Assembly (NCBI RefSeq): GCF_007992215.1
Contig: NZ_BJZV01000034.1
Coordinates: 1-37,114 of the forward strand
DNA: 37,114 bases
From: Methylobacterium gnaphalii
GTDB lineage: Bacteria > Pseudomonadota > Alphaproteobacteria > Rhizobiales > Beijerinckiaceae
Direction of reading: 5' to 3'
The position numbers and the translations under genes were made by a program. A model generated the notes under the pieces. That model saw only the letters and a list, made by a program, of their open reading frames with translations, did no database searches and was not told the origin of the DNA. This document shows positions 25,132-31,610 of this stretch, piece by piece; within the stretch, counting starts at the first letter, position 1, and the number at the start of each line of letters is the position of its first letter.

Positions 25132-25199
25132 GCGGCCACCGTGGATTGTGCGCGGACAACCCTTGAGGTTGCGGCCACGCTCAGACCATCTATTCCGCC

Positions 25200-25970
25200 A
25201 TGGATACGCGCACGTCTCTTTTTGTCGTCGCCATGTTTGCGCTGCTGATCGCGTGGACTTGGGCGACTGCTGATGCCGGCCTTTGCAGCATAGGCATTGC
25301 AAAGGATGCTATAACCAAAGCTCCCACGACGACGTGTTTTGAGTTTTGGTTCAACAGGTATCAGGCCTTGCTCGCGGCCGTTGCAGCGTTTGCAACGGCA
25401 TTGATCGCTCTCGCTCCAGCTCGCGGGCAGCTGCGAGAAATGATCAAGCAATCGCAGCAGCGCAGACTTGAGGATTTGCGCGAGCGCCACAGTAATATCA
25501 CTGAATTCAATGACAATATGAATAGGCTTGTTGCAAGCGCCAGCGCAGTTGTTGCTGAATTGCAGAAGTCCGAAAATTTCGCCGGCTTTGTTAATATATC
25601 CGGAGTTGCAGGTAGTGCGGCAAGTGCGTGCGAAATTGCTCTTGAAGTAATCGACAACGCATCGGCAATGCTTGGAAAACCATGGGGAGACCGTTCGACC
25701 ATGGCGACTATCCGCAGTCTCAGGGATAATCTTCACCGCTTCGGAAGTTTTGCTATCGACGCACGACGCATCCTGAAAATCATTAGCGGCACGTTGCACC
25801 GGCCCGACGATAGAGAATTGCTTGAAGAGTTGCGCAAATTTGCCAAGAAAGCCGATAGAGCGTTTCGACCATGTTTTGATGATGCAAGTGTTCTGCATGC
25901 AAAGCTGACAGCTGAGCAGATCCGCATCGAAAGCGAGTTGGATAGCATCCAATCTCAGATGACAGTCTGA
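25200..25970 (+). CDS. two-helix membrane protein of unknown function, probable moron
   Basis: The 256-residue protein is encoded against the direction of all neighbours. It has a transmembrane helix at about residues 6-24 (SLFVVAMFALLIAWTWATA), a loop with Cys29 and Cys46, and a second helix at about 56-74 (ALLAAVAAFATALIALAPA). A coiled-coil-like stretch (about 76-115) and a long helical soluble domain follow. With few charges before helix 1, the loop is probably periplasmic and the C-terminal domain cytoplasmic. The second half of the gene is visibly lower in GC than the flanking genes, which suggests separate acquisition. No named family is recognised. Superinfection exclusion or another defence role is a guess from placement. 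Confidence 0.78.
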   Translation: MDTRTSLFVVAMFALLIAWTWATADAGLCSIGIAKDAITKAPTTTCFEFWFNRYQALLAAVAAFATALIALAPARGQLREMIKQSQQRRLEDLRERHSNITEFNDNMNRLVASASAVVAELQKSENFAGFVNISGVAGSAASACEIALEVIDNASAMLGKPWGDRSTMATIRSLRDNLHRFGSFAIDARRILKIISGTLHRPDDRELLEELRKFAKKADRAFRPCFDDASVLHAKLTAEQIRIESELDSIQSQMTV

Positions 25971-25999
25971 ATCCGTGCCGTAAGACAAACGCTGGCTGT

Positions 26000-27208
26000 T
26001 CATGCCGCCGCCTCCATCAGTGCATCGTTGAGATCTTCACCCTCGGGAGCCCAGACGGCCCGAGCTTCGAGGTTCGGATTGGCCGCCCGCGCCCGGCGCG
26101 CGCCGCGCTCCAGGGCGCACTCGGTGGCGAAGCGCTCGCTATCGCCGTCGCCAATCAGCCAAAGCCGCTGTGCGGTCGGCGGCAGCACCAGGCCGGGCGC
26201 AGAGAGATCCGGCATCGGTCCCTTGACCATCCGCCGCCGCGCATGCCCGCGCCGGTCGATCGTGGTTAGGGTCGGATGCGGCACGCTGTGCAGCGCCCGC
26301 CCGCCGATATTGTCGAGGCTGTAGGCCGACCAGAACACGGCCCGTTCCAGATGCGGCCAGCCCTTCGCCGAGAGCGCCCGCCAAGCCGAGAGAACGGTCT
26401 CGATCCCCTCGCCGACCACGACATCGAGCGGGTCGTCGCAGCGCACCAGGGCGATATGCCCGCCGCCGGCCGAGCCGCGCACCTTCTTCGCCGGCACCAG
26501 CTCGCCCGTCTCAGGGTCGGCGATCAGCGCCTTGCCCTTCGGCTGCGCAAGGTCGATCCAGGTGGCGTGCAGCCCTGAAAACTTGCCGGTCGGCCCAACG
26601 ATCGCGCCGACCAGCGCCGGCCCGACATGCACGGGCTGGGCATCGCCCTGTTTCGCGTAAAGCGGATGCTGCAGCAGGCAGCGCAGCCGCGCGCTCGGGG
26701 CCAGCAGCAGCCCGCGCCGCCTCAGATACTGCTCTGCCGGTGTGTTCGGCACCGGCACAGCCCGCTGCCACGCGTCCCAACACCAGCGCCGCTCACGCTC
26801 GCGCCAGCGCTCCCGGTCCCGCGCCTTCTCTTCCGTGGCCTTCGCCTCGCGCGCCGCCCGCTTGGCGAGCTGCGCCTGGCGCTCGGCCTGCGCCTCCGGA
26901 GTCTCAAGGCTTTCGCGGCCAGGCGGCGGCCGGCCAGTGAGGATCTGGCAGGCCAGCTTGAAGTCGCAGGCCTCCAGGTAGCGCGTCAGCGCGATCGAAT
27001 CGCCGCCCTCGCCCGAGCCCCGGCACACGAACACGCCCTTGCGCAGGTTCACGGCGAAGCGGTCACGGCCACCGCAGACGGGGCACGGCCCGACCAGCTC
27101 GGTGCCGCTGCGCTTCAGCCGCACGCGGTGTCGCTCGAGCACGCTGCCGAGCGATACGGCACGCGCCTCGGCGATCCAGTCTGCGAAGTCTAGCGAGCGC
27201 TCAGCCAT
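26000..27208 (-). CDS. zinc-finger/Toprim primase
   Basis: The 402-residue protein has an N-terminal zinc-finger region ELVGPCPVCGGRDRFAVNL (Cys42, Cys45) and FVCRGSGEGGDSIAL (Cys62, with Ser65 where a fourth Cys is common). A charged helix follows (about 105-145). A Toprim domain then carries VVGEGIETVLSAWRAL and LWLIGDGDSE, the Glu and Asp-x-Asp metal sites. It should make RNA primers with the separately encoded SF3 helicase. The start ATG 27208 overlaps the stop of the DUF4031 gene. Confidence 0.88.
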   Translation of the reverse strand: MAERSLDFADWIAEARAVSLGSVLERHRVRLKRSGTELVGPCPVCGGRDRFAVNLRKGVFVCRGSGEGGDSIALTRYLEACDFKLACQILTGRPPPGRESLETPEAQAERQAQLAKRAAREAKATEEKARDRERWRERERRWCWDAWQRAVPVPNTPAEQYLRRRGLLLAPSARLRCLLQHPLYAKQGDAQPVHVGPALVGAIVGPTGKFSGLHATWIDLAQPKGKALIADPETGELVPAKKVRGSAGGGHIALVRCDDPLDVVVGEGIETVLSAWRALSAKGWPHLERAVFWSAYSLDNIGGRALHSVPHPTLTTIDRRGHARRRMVKGPMPDLSAPGLVLPPTAQRLWLIGDGDSERFATECALERGARRARAANPNLEARAVWAPEGEDLNDALMEAAA

Positions 27209-27558
27209 CAGGGCCGCGCCTCGCCCTGTCGCACCAGGCGCGCGGCCTCGATATCGCCGATGCGCTTCTGTCCCCGTATGACGCGCGCCGGCTCACCGGA
27301 CGCGATGTCTAGGCGAGCGACGTGCTCCAGAGGGCCGTAACGATCGGTCAAGATCGCACCCAGCAGGATGGCGCGAGCCTTCTTCGATTTCGCAATGTCG
27401 AAATGGACCCATGAGGCCTTGGGCGGCCTCTGCATCCACTTTCGCTGCACACCAATGGCGTCGACCATGGCCAGCAACTCGGCCTCGGTGTCCGCCCACA
27501 GGTGGCACATCTTCATGTTACCGAAGCTGTGCTCGACGTCGTCGACATAGCAGGGCAT
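27208..27558 (-). CDS. DUF4031 family protein
   Basis: The 116-residue product starts at ATG 27558 (GGAG seven bases upstream; GTG 27564 is less likely). MPCYVDDVEHSFGNMKMCHL and the following WADTEAELLAMVDAIGVQRK match the DUF4031 pattern YVDD......G...MCHM.AD...EL..MA..IG. A later ASWVHFDIAKSKKARAILLG carries the conserved H.D....K...A. The biochemical function is not known. Phage copies usually sit in early operons, as here. Confidence 0.8.
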   Translation of the reverse strand: MPCYVDDVEHSFGNMKMCHLWADTEAELLAMVDAIGVQRKWMQRPPKASWVHFDIAKSKKARAILLGAILTDRYGPLEHVARLDIASGEPARVIRGQKRIGDIEAARLVRQGEARP

Positions 27559-27614
27559 CAGCACACTCCACGCGGGACGAGCGCGAGCGCCCGCGAAATC
27601 GGTTTGGTCGTCAT
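27558..27614 (-). CDS. possible 18-residue leader peptide
   Basis: An ATG at 27614 opens a frame MTTKPISRALALVPRGVC whose TGA overlaps the ATG of the DUF4031 gene (TGATG). Similar overlaps couple most genes in this operon. Its size and weak upstream site (GGCGGA) make it uncertain. It may be a coupled leader or chance. Confidence 0.25.
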   Translation of the reverse strand: MTTKPISRALALVPRGVC

Positions 27615-27642
27615 CGTGATGGTCCGCCTGTGCGGGCCGCGT

Positions 27643-28155
27643 TCAGCCGGTGCCGGAATGCGGCTCTGGGACGAACGGGTAGAAGCCGACCGCAGGGCGC
27701 GCCGCGCCCTCGAACTCGGCGAGAAGGTCGGCGACGCGGCCGATCAGCGTGCACGGCCGGCCGTCCTCGAACCGCGCCACCGCGTGCACCAGGGCTGACA
27801 CCGGCATGCCGTGCTGCAGGGCGAGCGATATCAGGTGCGCCACTTCGAGCGCATCGTCGGTCGCCGGGCTCGCCAGCTTGTGGCAGTCGAGGAAAACCTC
27901 GGCGATCCGGCCATCGGCGAAGCGGCCGACCGTCATCGTGTAGGTCAGGCCGAAGCCGTGCGCCTCGCGCGAGAAGGTGAAGTCCACCGTCTCGGCCTCG
28001 CGCTTGTTCGCCAGGCGCTGCCGGCGCTCGGCCCCGTGCGGATCGACGGCGTCAGCCCATCCGATCAAGGCCGCACCGCAAGTGAGAGGCGCGACAGCCA
28101 GCCGACGCAGAACAGTGCCGGCCGCCGCATGGGTGAGACGAGAAAGCCCGTTCAT
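27643..28155 (-). CDS. TSCPD-domain protein (related to the C-terminus of B12-dependent ribonucleotide reductase)
   Basis: The 170-residue protein has an N-terminal stretch (residues 1-50) and then TVDFTFSREAHGFGLTYTMT, VGRFADGRIAEVFLDCHKL, ALEVAHLISLALQHGMPVSA and LVHAVARFEDGRPCTLIGRV. This is the TSCPD fold found at the end of NrdJ ribonucleotide reductases. The catalytic reductase core is absent. Stand-alone TSCPD proteins of alphaproteobacteria and their phages have no settled role; control of nucleotide supply is an inference. The start overlaps the DUF4326 stop (ATGA). Confidence 0.78.
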   Translation of the reverse strand: MNGLSRLTHAAAGTVLRRLAVAPLTCGAALIGWADAVDPHGAERRQRLANKREAETVDFTFSREAHGFGLTYTMTVGRFADGRIAEVFLDCHKLASPATDDALEVAHLISLALQHGMPVSALVHAVARFEDGRPCTLIGRVADLLAEFEGAARPAVGFYPFVPEPHSGTG

Positions 28156-28502
28156 GCGGCCCTCGTCGGTTCGATGGCTTCGCAGATTGGCGCGTTCGCC
28201 ATCTCCAGAAGCACGTCAGCGTGACAAGGTGCGTCGAGCCGGCAGAAGCACGCGAGATTTCGACCGCGTAGGTTGACCTTGGCCACGCCCTTCCAGGCGT
28301 CGCTGGCCTCGTCCTCGATCCAGCGCCGAAACGCTGCGACGGCGGGTTCGCCGGTCAGTGTTCCGCAACGCACGGCAGCATAGTTGCCCCACATGCCCGG
28401 ACGAGCCACGCGGACCGCCGGCAACCCGTTCACAGCGCGGCTGAGCTCCTGCAGTCGGAATCCCTTGATGCGTGACAACCGAAGTCGGACTGGCTTTCTC
28501 AT
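28152..28502 (-). CDS. DUF4326 domain protein
   Basis: With ATG 28502 (overlapping the preceding stop as ATGA) the protein has 116 residues. It shows MRKPVRLRLSRIKGFRLQEL, VRVARPGMWGNYAAV, then NLRGRNLACFCRLDAPCHAD and VLLEMAN. This agrees with the DUF4326 pattern R..R....P..V.V.RP..WGN.......L.G..LACWC....CHADVLLE.AN. Cys and His in ACFC and PCHAD could bind metal. The function is not known. Confidence 0.85.
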   Translation of the reverse strand: MRKPVRLRLSRIKGFRLQELSRAVNGLPAVRVARPGMWGNYAAVRCGTLTGEPAVAAFRRWIEDEASDAWKGVAKVNLRGRNLACFCRLDAPCHADVLLEMANAPICEAIEPTRAA

Positions 28503-29173
28503 GCGGCCCTTCCGATCTTCGCCTGCAGCTCGGCGAGCTGCGTTTCCAGCCGGGCCTGCTCGGCGGCCCGCGCGGCGGCATCGAGCCAGCCAGGCGGGTC
28601 GCGCAGCATCGCCACCATGATTTCCGGGCCGTAGACGCAGGCCAGCACCAGCATGGCCCGGCCGTTCGGCGCAGCCCGGCCGACCATCCAATTCTTCACC
28701 GTGTCGATCGGTAGCTTCGTCAGTGCCGAGACCGCCGCAGGCGTCTTGTCCGGGTGCTGCGCACGTAGAAACCGCACGAGCCCGTCGCAATCGATCTTGT
28801 CAGACCAGTTCTGACCCGCGTTAGGGCAGAAGTGATCCCAGGTTAGAGCAGAATTACCCACTGTATTCTCCCATCCTTCGATGGTCGCAGCGGGAGACGT
28901 GGCGGCCGGTAGACTTGGGACGTCAGCCGAAGGTGAAGCAAACCGGGCCACTAACCAGTGCGGCACGGGGAAAGAGAACTCGGGCAAACTCAGCGAAGGC
29001 CGTTCGACGCGCTGCAACGCGTCGGCGGCTTTTGCTGAGACCGAGGAACACAGGCCAGTCACGGCCTGCGCTCGCTGCCCTACGGCATGGCGCACCGCCG
29101 TGGCGGCCTCGCCCAGCGACGGGAGTTCGGGCATGCTCGGCAGAGAGAGACGATCAAACACGGCCAGCCCCAT
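28499..29173 (-). CDS. HTH-type hypothetical protein at the head of the early-left operon
   Basis: The frame from ATG 29173 gives 224 residues; the start is uncertain, since none of the candidates (29221, 29173 or later) has a good ribosome-binding site. The N-terminal half is Pro/Ser/Ala-rich. The C-terminal half has FLRAQHPDKTPAAVSALTKL, PIDTVKNWMVGRAAPNGRAM and VLACVYGPEIMVAMLRDPPG. This resembles an HTH module widespread in alphaproteobacterial prophages (T....TVR.WL..G..P.G...L.....YGP.FL). A short coiled coil closes the protein. It may regulate early genes or bind the origin. Confidence 0.6.
   Translation of the reverse strand: MGLAVFDRLSLPSMPELPSLGEAATAVRHAVGQRAQAVTGLCSSVSAKAADALQRVERPSLSLPEFSFPVPHWLVARFASPSADVPSLPAATSPAATIEGWENTVGNSALTWDHFCPNAGQNWSDKIDCDGLVRFLRAQHPDKTPAAVSALTKLPIDTVKNWMVGRAAPNGRAMLVLACVYGPEIMVAMLRDPPGWLDAAARAAEQARLETQLAELQAKIGRAA
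28799..28815. repeat. perfect 6-bp inverted repeat inside the HTH gene
   Basis: GTCAGA and TCTGAC flank a 5-base spacer. It lies within coding sequence and no function is assigned. It differs from the repressor operators. Confidence 0.4.
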
Positions 29174-29270
29174 CGAAATCGACACAGACGTAGCGATCGA
29201 ACCGGGGCAGCGGGCTCTCACTCACCACCGGCCGCGCCCATCGCAGACGGCCACCATCAGGAGCCACGCC

Positions 29271-29516
29271 ATGCGCAGCGAAGCCGACTTCACCATCCCG
29301 GAGGAAACACCCGACTGCGTCGGCTTCCAGCTCCAGCTGGCTCCCAACGGCGTGTGCCGGATCGTCGTACTTGGTGAGGACGGCCACCCACGGCGCGCCG
29401 TCGCCATCCTCAACCTGGACGCGGCCGATGCCGACAGGCTGGCGCACGAACTGCTGGACAGACGCGGCGCCTACCTGCGCGCCCAACCGGGCGAGCAACC
29501 GCAACGGCCACAGTGA
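29271..29516 (+). CDS. small acidic hypothetical protein, 81 aa
   Basis: The gene starts at ATG 29271 with AGGAG seven bases upstream. The product MRSEADFTIPEETPDCVGFQ continues with alternating strands (RIVVLGEDGHPRRAVAILNL) and a helix AADADRLAHELLDRRGAYLR. The family is not recognised. It is divergent from the HTH gene and convergent with the small membrane-protein gene at 29552. It therefore stands alone in the plus direction inside the early-left region. A 133-residue frame on the opposite strand is judged a shadow. Confidence 0.6.
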   Translation: MRSEADFTIPEETPDCVGFQLQLAPNGVCRIVVLGEDGHPRRAVAILNLDAADADRLAHELLDRRGAYLRAQPGEQPQRPQ

Positions 29517-29551
29517 ACGGCGGCGCGCCACCGCGCGGGCATGCTGAACGA

Positions 29552-29689
29552 TCATCGTGCGGCGCTCCCGATCTGCGGGAAGAGCCGGCCCTGCAGCAGC
29601 TGCTGATGCGCATGGCCTACAGCGACAGCCGCGCCGAGGCAGAGACCGCAGGCGATGAGACCGCTGATGAGAATGATGCGCGGGCTCAT
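29552..29689 (-). CDS. 45-residue single-pass membrane protein
   Basis: ATG 29689 overlaps the stop of the Cro-like gene (ATGA), so it should be translated by coupling. The product begins MSPRIILISGLIACGLCLGA, continues AVAVGHAHQQLLQGRL and ends at TGA 29554-29552. It has one transmembrane helix (about residues 5-25) with two Cys in the helix. No family is recognised. It could be a small host-modulating membrane peptide. It is too short for most gene finders. Confidence 0.5.
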   Translation of the reverse strand: MSPRIILISGLIACGLCLGAAVAVGHAHQQLLQGRLFPQIGSAAR

Positions 29690-29922
29690 GATGCCAGCGC
29701 CTCTGAGCGAGCCGGCAGATGGACCCGAACGAGAATGTCGTTCGTGATGGGCTCCGCGAGATCTCGCGAGGCTTCAACGATGAGCGGCCAATAGCTCAGC
29801 GGAATGGACCCACGCTGCAGCATATCGCTGCCCCGCGCGCCGGGGTTTTTCTCGAAACCGCAGATGCGCCCGAACTTCGTCGGGCCGCCCAGGGCAAGGA
29901 TGATGTCGCGGACGGTTTCCAT
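29686..29922 (-). CDS. Cro-like DNA-binding protein
   Basis: From ATG 29922 the product has 78 residues and begins METVRDIILALGGPTKFGRI. CGFEKNPGARGSDMLQRGSI and PLSYWPLIVEAS complete a degenerate helix-turn-helix of the YdaS/Cro type. It is divergent from the S24 repressor, with the operators between them, so it is the expected Cro. With the predicted -10 at 29938-29933, transcription would begin only a few bases before the ATG, so the mRNA may be almost leaderless. Confidence 0.7.
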   Translation of the reverse strand: METVRDIILALGGPTKFGRICGFEKNPGARGSDMLQRGSIPLSYWPLIVEASRDLAEPITNDILVRVHLPARSEALAS

Positions 29923-29932
29923 GGCGAGCGCG

Positions 29933-29962
29933 ACGCTACGCCTAATGCGTAGCACCTGTCAA
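29933..29962 (-). promoter_or_regulatory. Cro promoter (leftward)
   Basis: On the minus strand TTGACA (29962-29957) and TAGCGT (29938-29933) are 18 bp apart. The -35 overlaps OR2 and the -10 overlaps OR1, so repressor binding should block it. The -10 match is weak (3 of 6). Confidence 0.6.
29935..29953. promoter_or_regulatory. repressor operator OR1 (perfect 19-bp palindrome arms)
   Basis: GCTACGC-CTAAT-GCGTAGC is a perfect inverted repeat over the predicted -10 of the Cro promoter. It defines the consensus CTACGC-N5-GCGTAG shared with four other sites in the immunity region. Confidence 0.8.
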
Positions 29963-29990
29963 CGCACATTGCGTAACCCAATGTGCGTAG
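29960..29990. promoter_or_regulatory. repressor operator OR2 plus half-site OR3
   Basis: CAACGC-ACATT-GCGTAA (29960-29976) lies 24 bp from OR1. A further GCGTAG half-site is at 29985-29990, just before the repressor ATG. ACGCACATTG and CAATGTGCGT also form a wider inverted repeat (29962-29988). Confidence 0.7.
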
Positions 29991-29998
29991 TTGCTGGA

Positions 29999-30607
29999 AT
30001 GGATACGCCAGCAGAACGCCTTCGCTACCTTCGCAAGCGCGCAAAGTTCGATACCGCTACCGACGCAGCTCGCGCTTTCGGCTGGGTCGTGCCGACGTAT
30101 CTCGGGCACGAGAACGGAGACCGCACCCCAAGCCGAAAACTGGCAAAGCAATATGCCGAGGCATTTCGATCAAGCTGGGAATGGATACTCGAAGGCGATG
30201 AAAAAGGCCTTCCGCCAGAAGACGATACGGTCCCAATCGTGGGATACGTCGGAGCGGGCGCGCAGGTTGTGTTCTCAGGAGAGCCGGAAGGAACTTTCGA
30301 CCGCGCTCCCCGGCCGCCAGGAGCCTCTAAGAAGACAGTGGCCGCGCGCGTGACCGGCGATTCCATGCCCGGCATCGCCGAGGATCAGTGGCTCGTCTAT
30401 TACGATGAGCGTGTCGACGGCGTGCCGGACGAGTGGATTGGCGAGCTGTGCGTGGTCTGGCTCTCCGATGATCGCGTTTACATCAAGAAGGTCTTTAGGG
30501 GCCGCGATCCCGGCACCTTCGATCTCATTTCGACGGGCGGCCTTTCCCCGCTTCGCGATGAGGAAGTGGCTTATTCCGCCAAAGTGACGTGGATCAAGCC
30601 GCGCTAA
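29999..30607 (+). CDS. CI/LexA-like phage repressor (HTH + S24 peptidase domain)
   Basis: The 202-residue protein starts MDTPAERLRYLRKRAKFDTA; ATG 29981 would add six residues. Residues 1-60 form an HTH domain (TATDAARAFGWVVPTYLGHE). A S24 domain follows, with the likely self-cleavage site VGYVGAGAQ at Ala86-Gly87. The nucleophile Ser122 is in TGDSMPGIAEDQW, and Lys163/164 is in VYIKKVF. RecA-stimulated self-cleavage would trigger induction. No clear ribosome-binding site is present, and the half operator ends eight bases before the ATG, so a leaderless message is possible. Confidence 0.88.
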   Translation: MDTPAERLRYLRKRAKFDTATDAARAFGWVVPTYLGHENGDRTPSRKLAKQYAEAFRSSWEWILEGDEKGLPPEDDTVPIVGYVGAGAQVVFSGEPEGTFDRAPRPPGASKKTVAARVTGDSMPGIAEDQWLVYYDERVDGVPDEWIGELCVVWLSDDRVYIKKVFRGRDPGTFDLISTGGLSPLRDEEVAYSAKVTWIKPR

Positions 30608-30852
30608 TAGTTGTCGTGTTCGGGCACGTCTCCAACGCGAGCAATGAAAACAGGATCATCGAATAGATTGTCGAAGTCATTGCCTATACGCGTATAAGCT
30701 AATGCACCGATAGCTTTCTTATCTCTTACAATCCGTTCCGCATAAACTTTCGCCTGATCGGCACTCTGGCATTGCTGGATTTGTCCGGCCGAGACCCGTC
30801 CTGTCTTGGTTTTTATGAACGGCTGCACAGCATAGTACGAGATGACCGCCAC
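30604..30852 (-). CDS. hypothetical protein, 82 aa, convergent with the repressor
   Basis: GTG 30852 has AGGAGG seven bases upstream and is chosen over the upstream GTG 30912, which lacks one. The product MAVISYYAVQPFIKTKTGRV begins a mixed alpha/beta protein with QCQSADQAKVYAERIVRDKK and a C-terminal VGDVPEHDNY. The pattern suggests a small cytoplasmic protein; the family is not known. Its stop shares bases with the repressor stop (CTAA at 30604-30607). Its coding strand faces away from the rightward early promoter. Confidence 0.65.
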   Translation of the reverse strand: MAVISYYAVQPFIKTKTGRVSAGQIQQCQSADQAKVYAERIVRDKKAIGALAYTRIGNDFDNLFDDPVFIARVGDVPEHDNY

Positions 30853-30992
30853 GTTTGCGCCTCCTGAGACTCGGCGTTGAACGGGCACAGGCTCGTCGTT
30901 CAGTGAGAACACAACAAGAACAAAAGACGGCTATCCCCAGTTTCGCGTCTCGGCTGTGGACAACGAGGACCGTTTCAGAGGGGAATCCGCTT

Positions 30993-31033
30993 CTACGCAA
31001 ATTGCGTTGACTTCGATTACGCACGATGCGTAG
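30993..31033. promoter_or_regulatory. repressor operators OL1 and OL2
   Basis: CTACGC-AAATT-GCGTTG (30993-31009) and TTACGC-ACGAT-GCGTAG (31017-31033) lie 24 bp apart, the same spacing as OR1 and OR2. They match the OR consensus with one mismatch each in the arms. Confidence 0.8.
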
Positions 31034-31036
31034 TAT
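31007..31036 (+). promoter_or_regulatory. early rightward promoter
   Basis: TTGACT (31007-31012) and TAGTAT (31031-31036) are separated by 18 bp. The -35 overlaps OL1 and the -10 overlaps OL2. Transcription should begin near 31043, about 23 bases before the first gene. Confidence 0.75.
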
Positions 31037-31065
31037 GCAACATCGCAACTGCGGTGGAGCCCGCC

Positions 31066-31281
31066 GTGTCCCCTGAACTTCAGCCAATGATGCCCGGACA
31101 GGTCCGGGCCGCCCTGGTCAGCCACCTTGCCCGCAAGTTCGGGTGGACCGGCCGCACCGTCGAGCACACCCTCGCGTCGCTCTCGAACAAAGAGATCGTC
31201 GATTGCCTGCAGCTCGACGTCGAGGGCGCGAAGGCCGCGATCTTTGCCCGCGCCGCGCGCGCTCTGCAGGAGGCGTGCTGA
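31066..31281 (+). CDS. first gene of early-right operon, 71-aa helical protein
   Basis: GTG 31066 follows GGAG by six bases; the in-frame GTG 31054 is too close to the promoter. The product MSPELQPMMPGQVRAALVSH continues LARKFGWTGRTVEHTLASLS and NKEIVDCLQLDVEGAKAAIF, and is almost all helix. It has no known family. Being first in the repressor-controlled operon it should be among the earliest proteins made. Its last codons carry the AGGAGG used by the next gene. Confidence 0.65.
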   Translation: MSPELQPMMPGQVRAALVSHLARKFGWTGRTVEHTLASLSNKEIVDCLQLDVEGAKAAIFARAARALQEAC

Positions 31282-31282
31282 C

Positions 31283-31609
31283 ATGGGCGCTCCCCTCACA
31301 CCACCGATCACCGTCCTGCGCGAGGCGCGCGCGCTGATCAGCAGCCCGGAGAAATGGTGCCGGGGCAGCCAGGCCCTGGATGACCGGGGCAACTGGGTGC
31401 AAGGCTACCACTGGAAGGCGGTCCGCTGGAGCGCCTTCGGGGCCATCGAGCGGATCGACTGCATGTCGATCACGTGGCCCCTGGCATGCCTCGGCGATGC
31501 CGCCCGCGAGCTGTTCGATCGGCACGCCTCCGAGGTGAACGATCAGCTCAAGCACGCGGACGTCCTGCGCATGTTCGATCGCGCGATCGAGTTGGTGGAG
31601 GCCGCTTGA
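31283..31609 (+). CDS. DUF6197 family protein
   Basis: From ATG 31283 (AGGAGG nine bases upstream) the product has 108 residues. ITVLREARALISSPEKWCRG and KAVRWSAFGAIERIDC, followed by VNDQLKHADVLRMFDRAIEL, match the DUF6197 pattern L..AR.LI..P..W..G.......G......A..W...GA..R.........ND...H..V...+D.AI. The function is not known. Such genes are common in early regions of alphaproteobacterial prophages and plasmids. Confidence 0.8.
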   Translation: MGAPLTPPITVLREARALISSPEKWCRGSQALDDRGNWVQGYHWKAVRWSAFGAIERIDCMSITWPLACLGDAARELFDRHASEVNDQLKHADVLRMFDRAIELVEAA

Positions 31610-31610
31610 T

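Noticed and set aside
25162..25196. Promoter-like TTGCGG and TATTCC before the membrane-protein gene
   Set aside because: The predicted transcription start would fall inside the coding region, after the ATG.
25128..26003. Long minus-strand frame opposite the membrane-protein gene
   Set aside because: The plus-strand frame has two clear membrane helices and a natural sequence, while the minus frame has many Cys and Arg without structure. It is treated as a shadow.
29154..29555. 133-aa minus-strand frame starting at ATG 29555 right after the 45-aa membrane peptide
   Set aside because: It lies opposite the 81-aa plus-strand gene, which has a clear AGGAG site and a more natural composition. It reads like a high-GC shadow frame, though the TGATG coupling keeps a small doubt.
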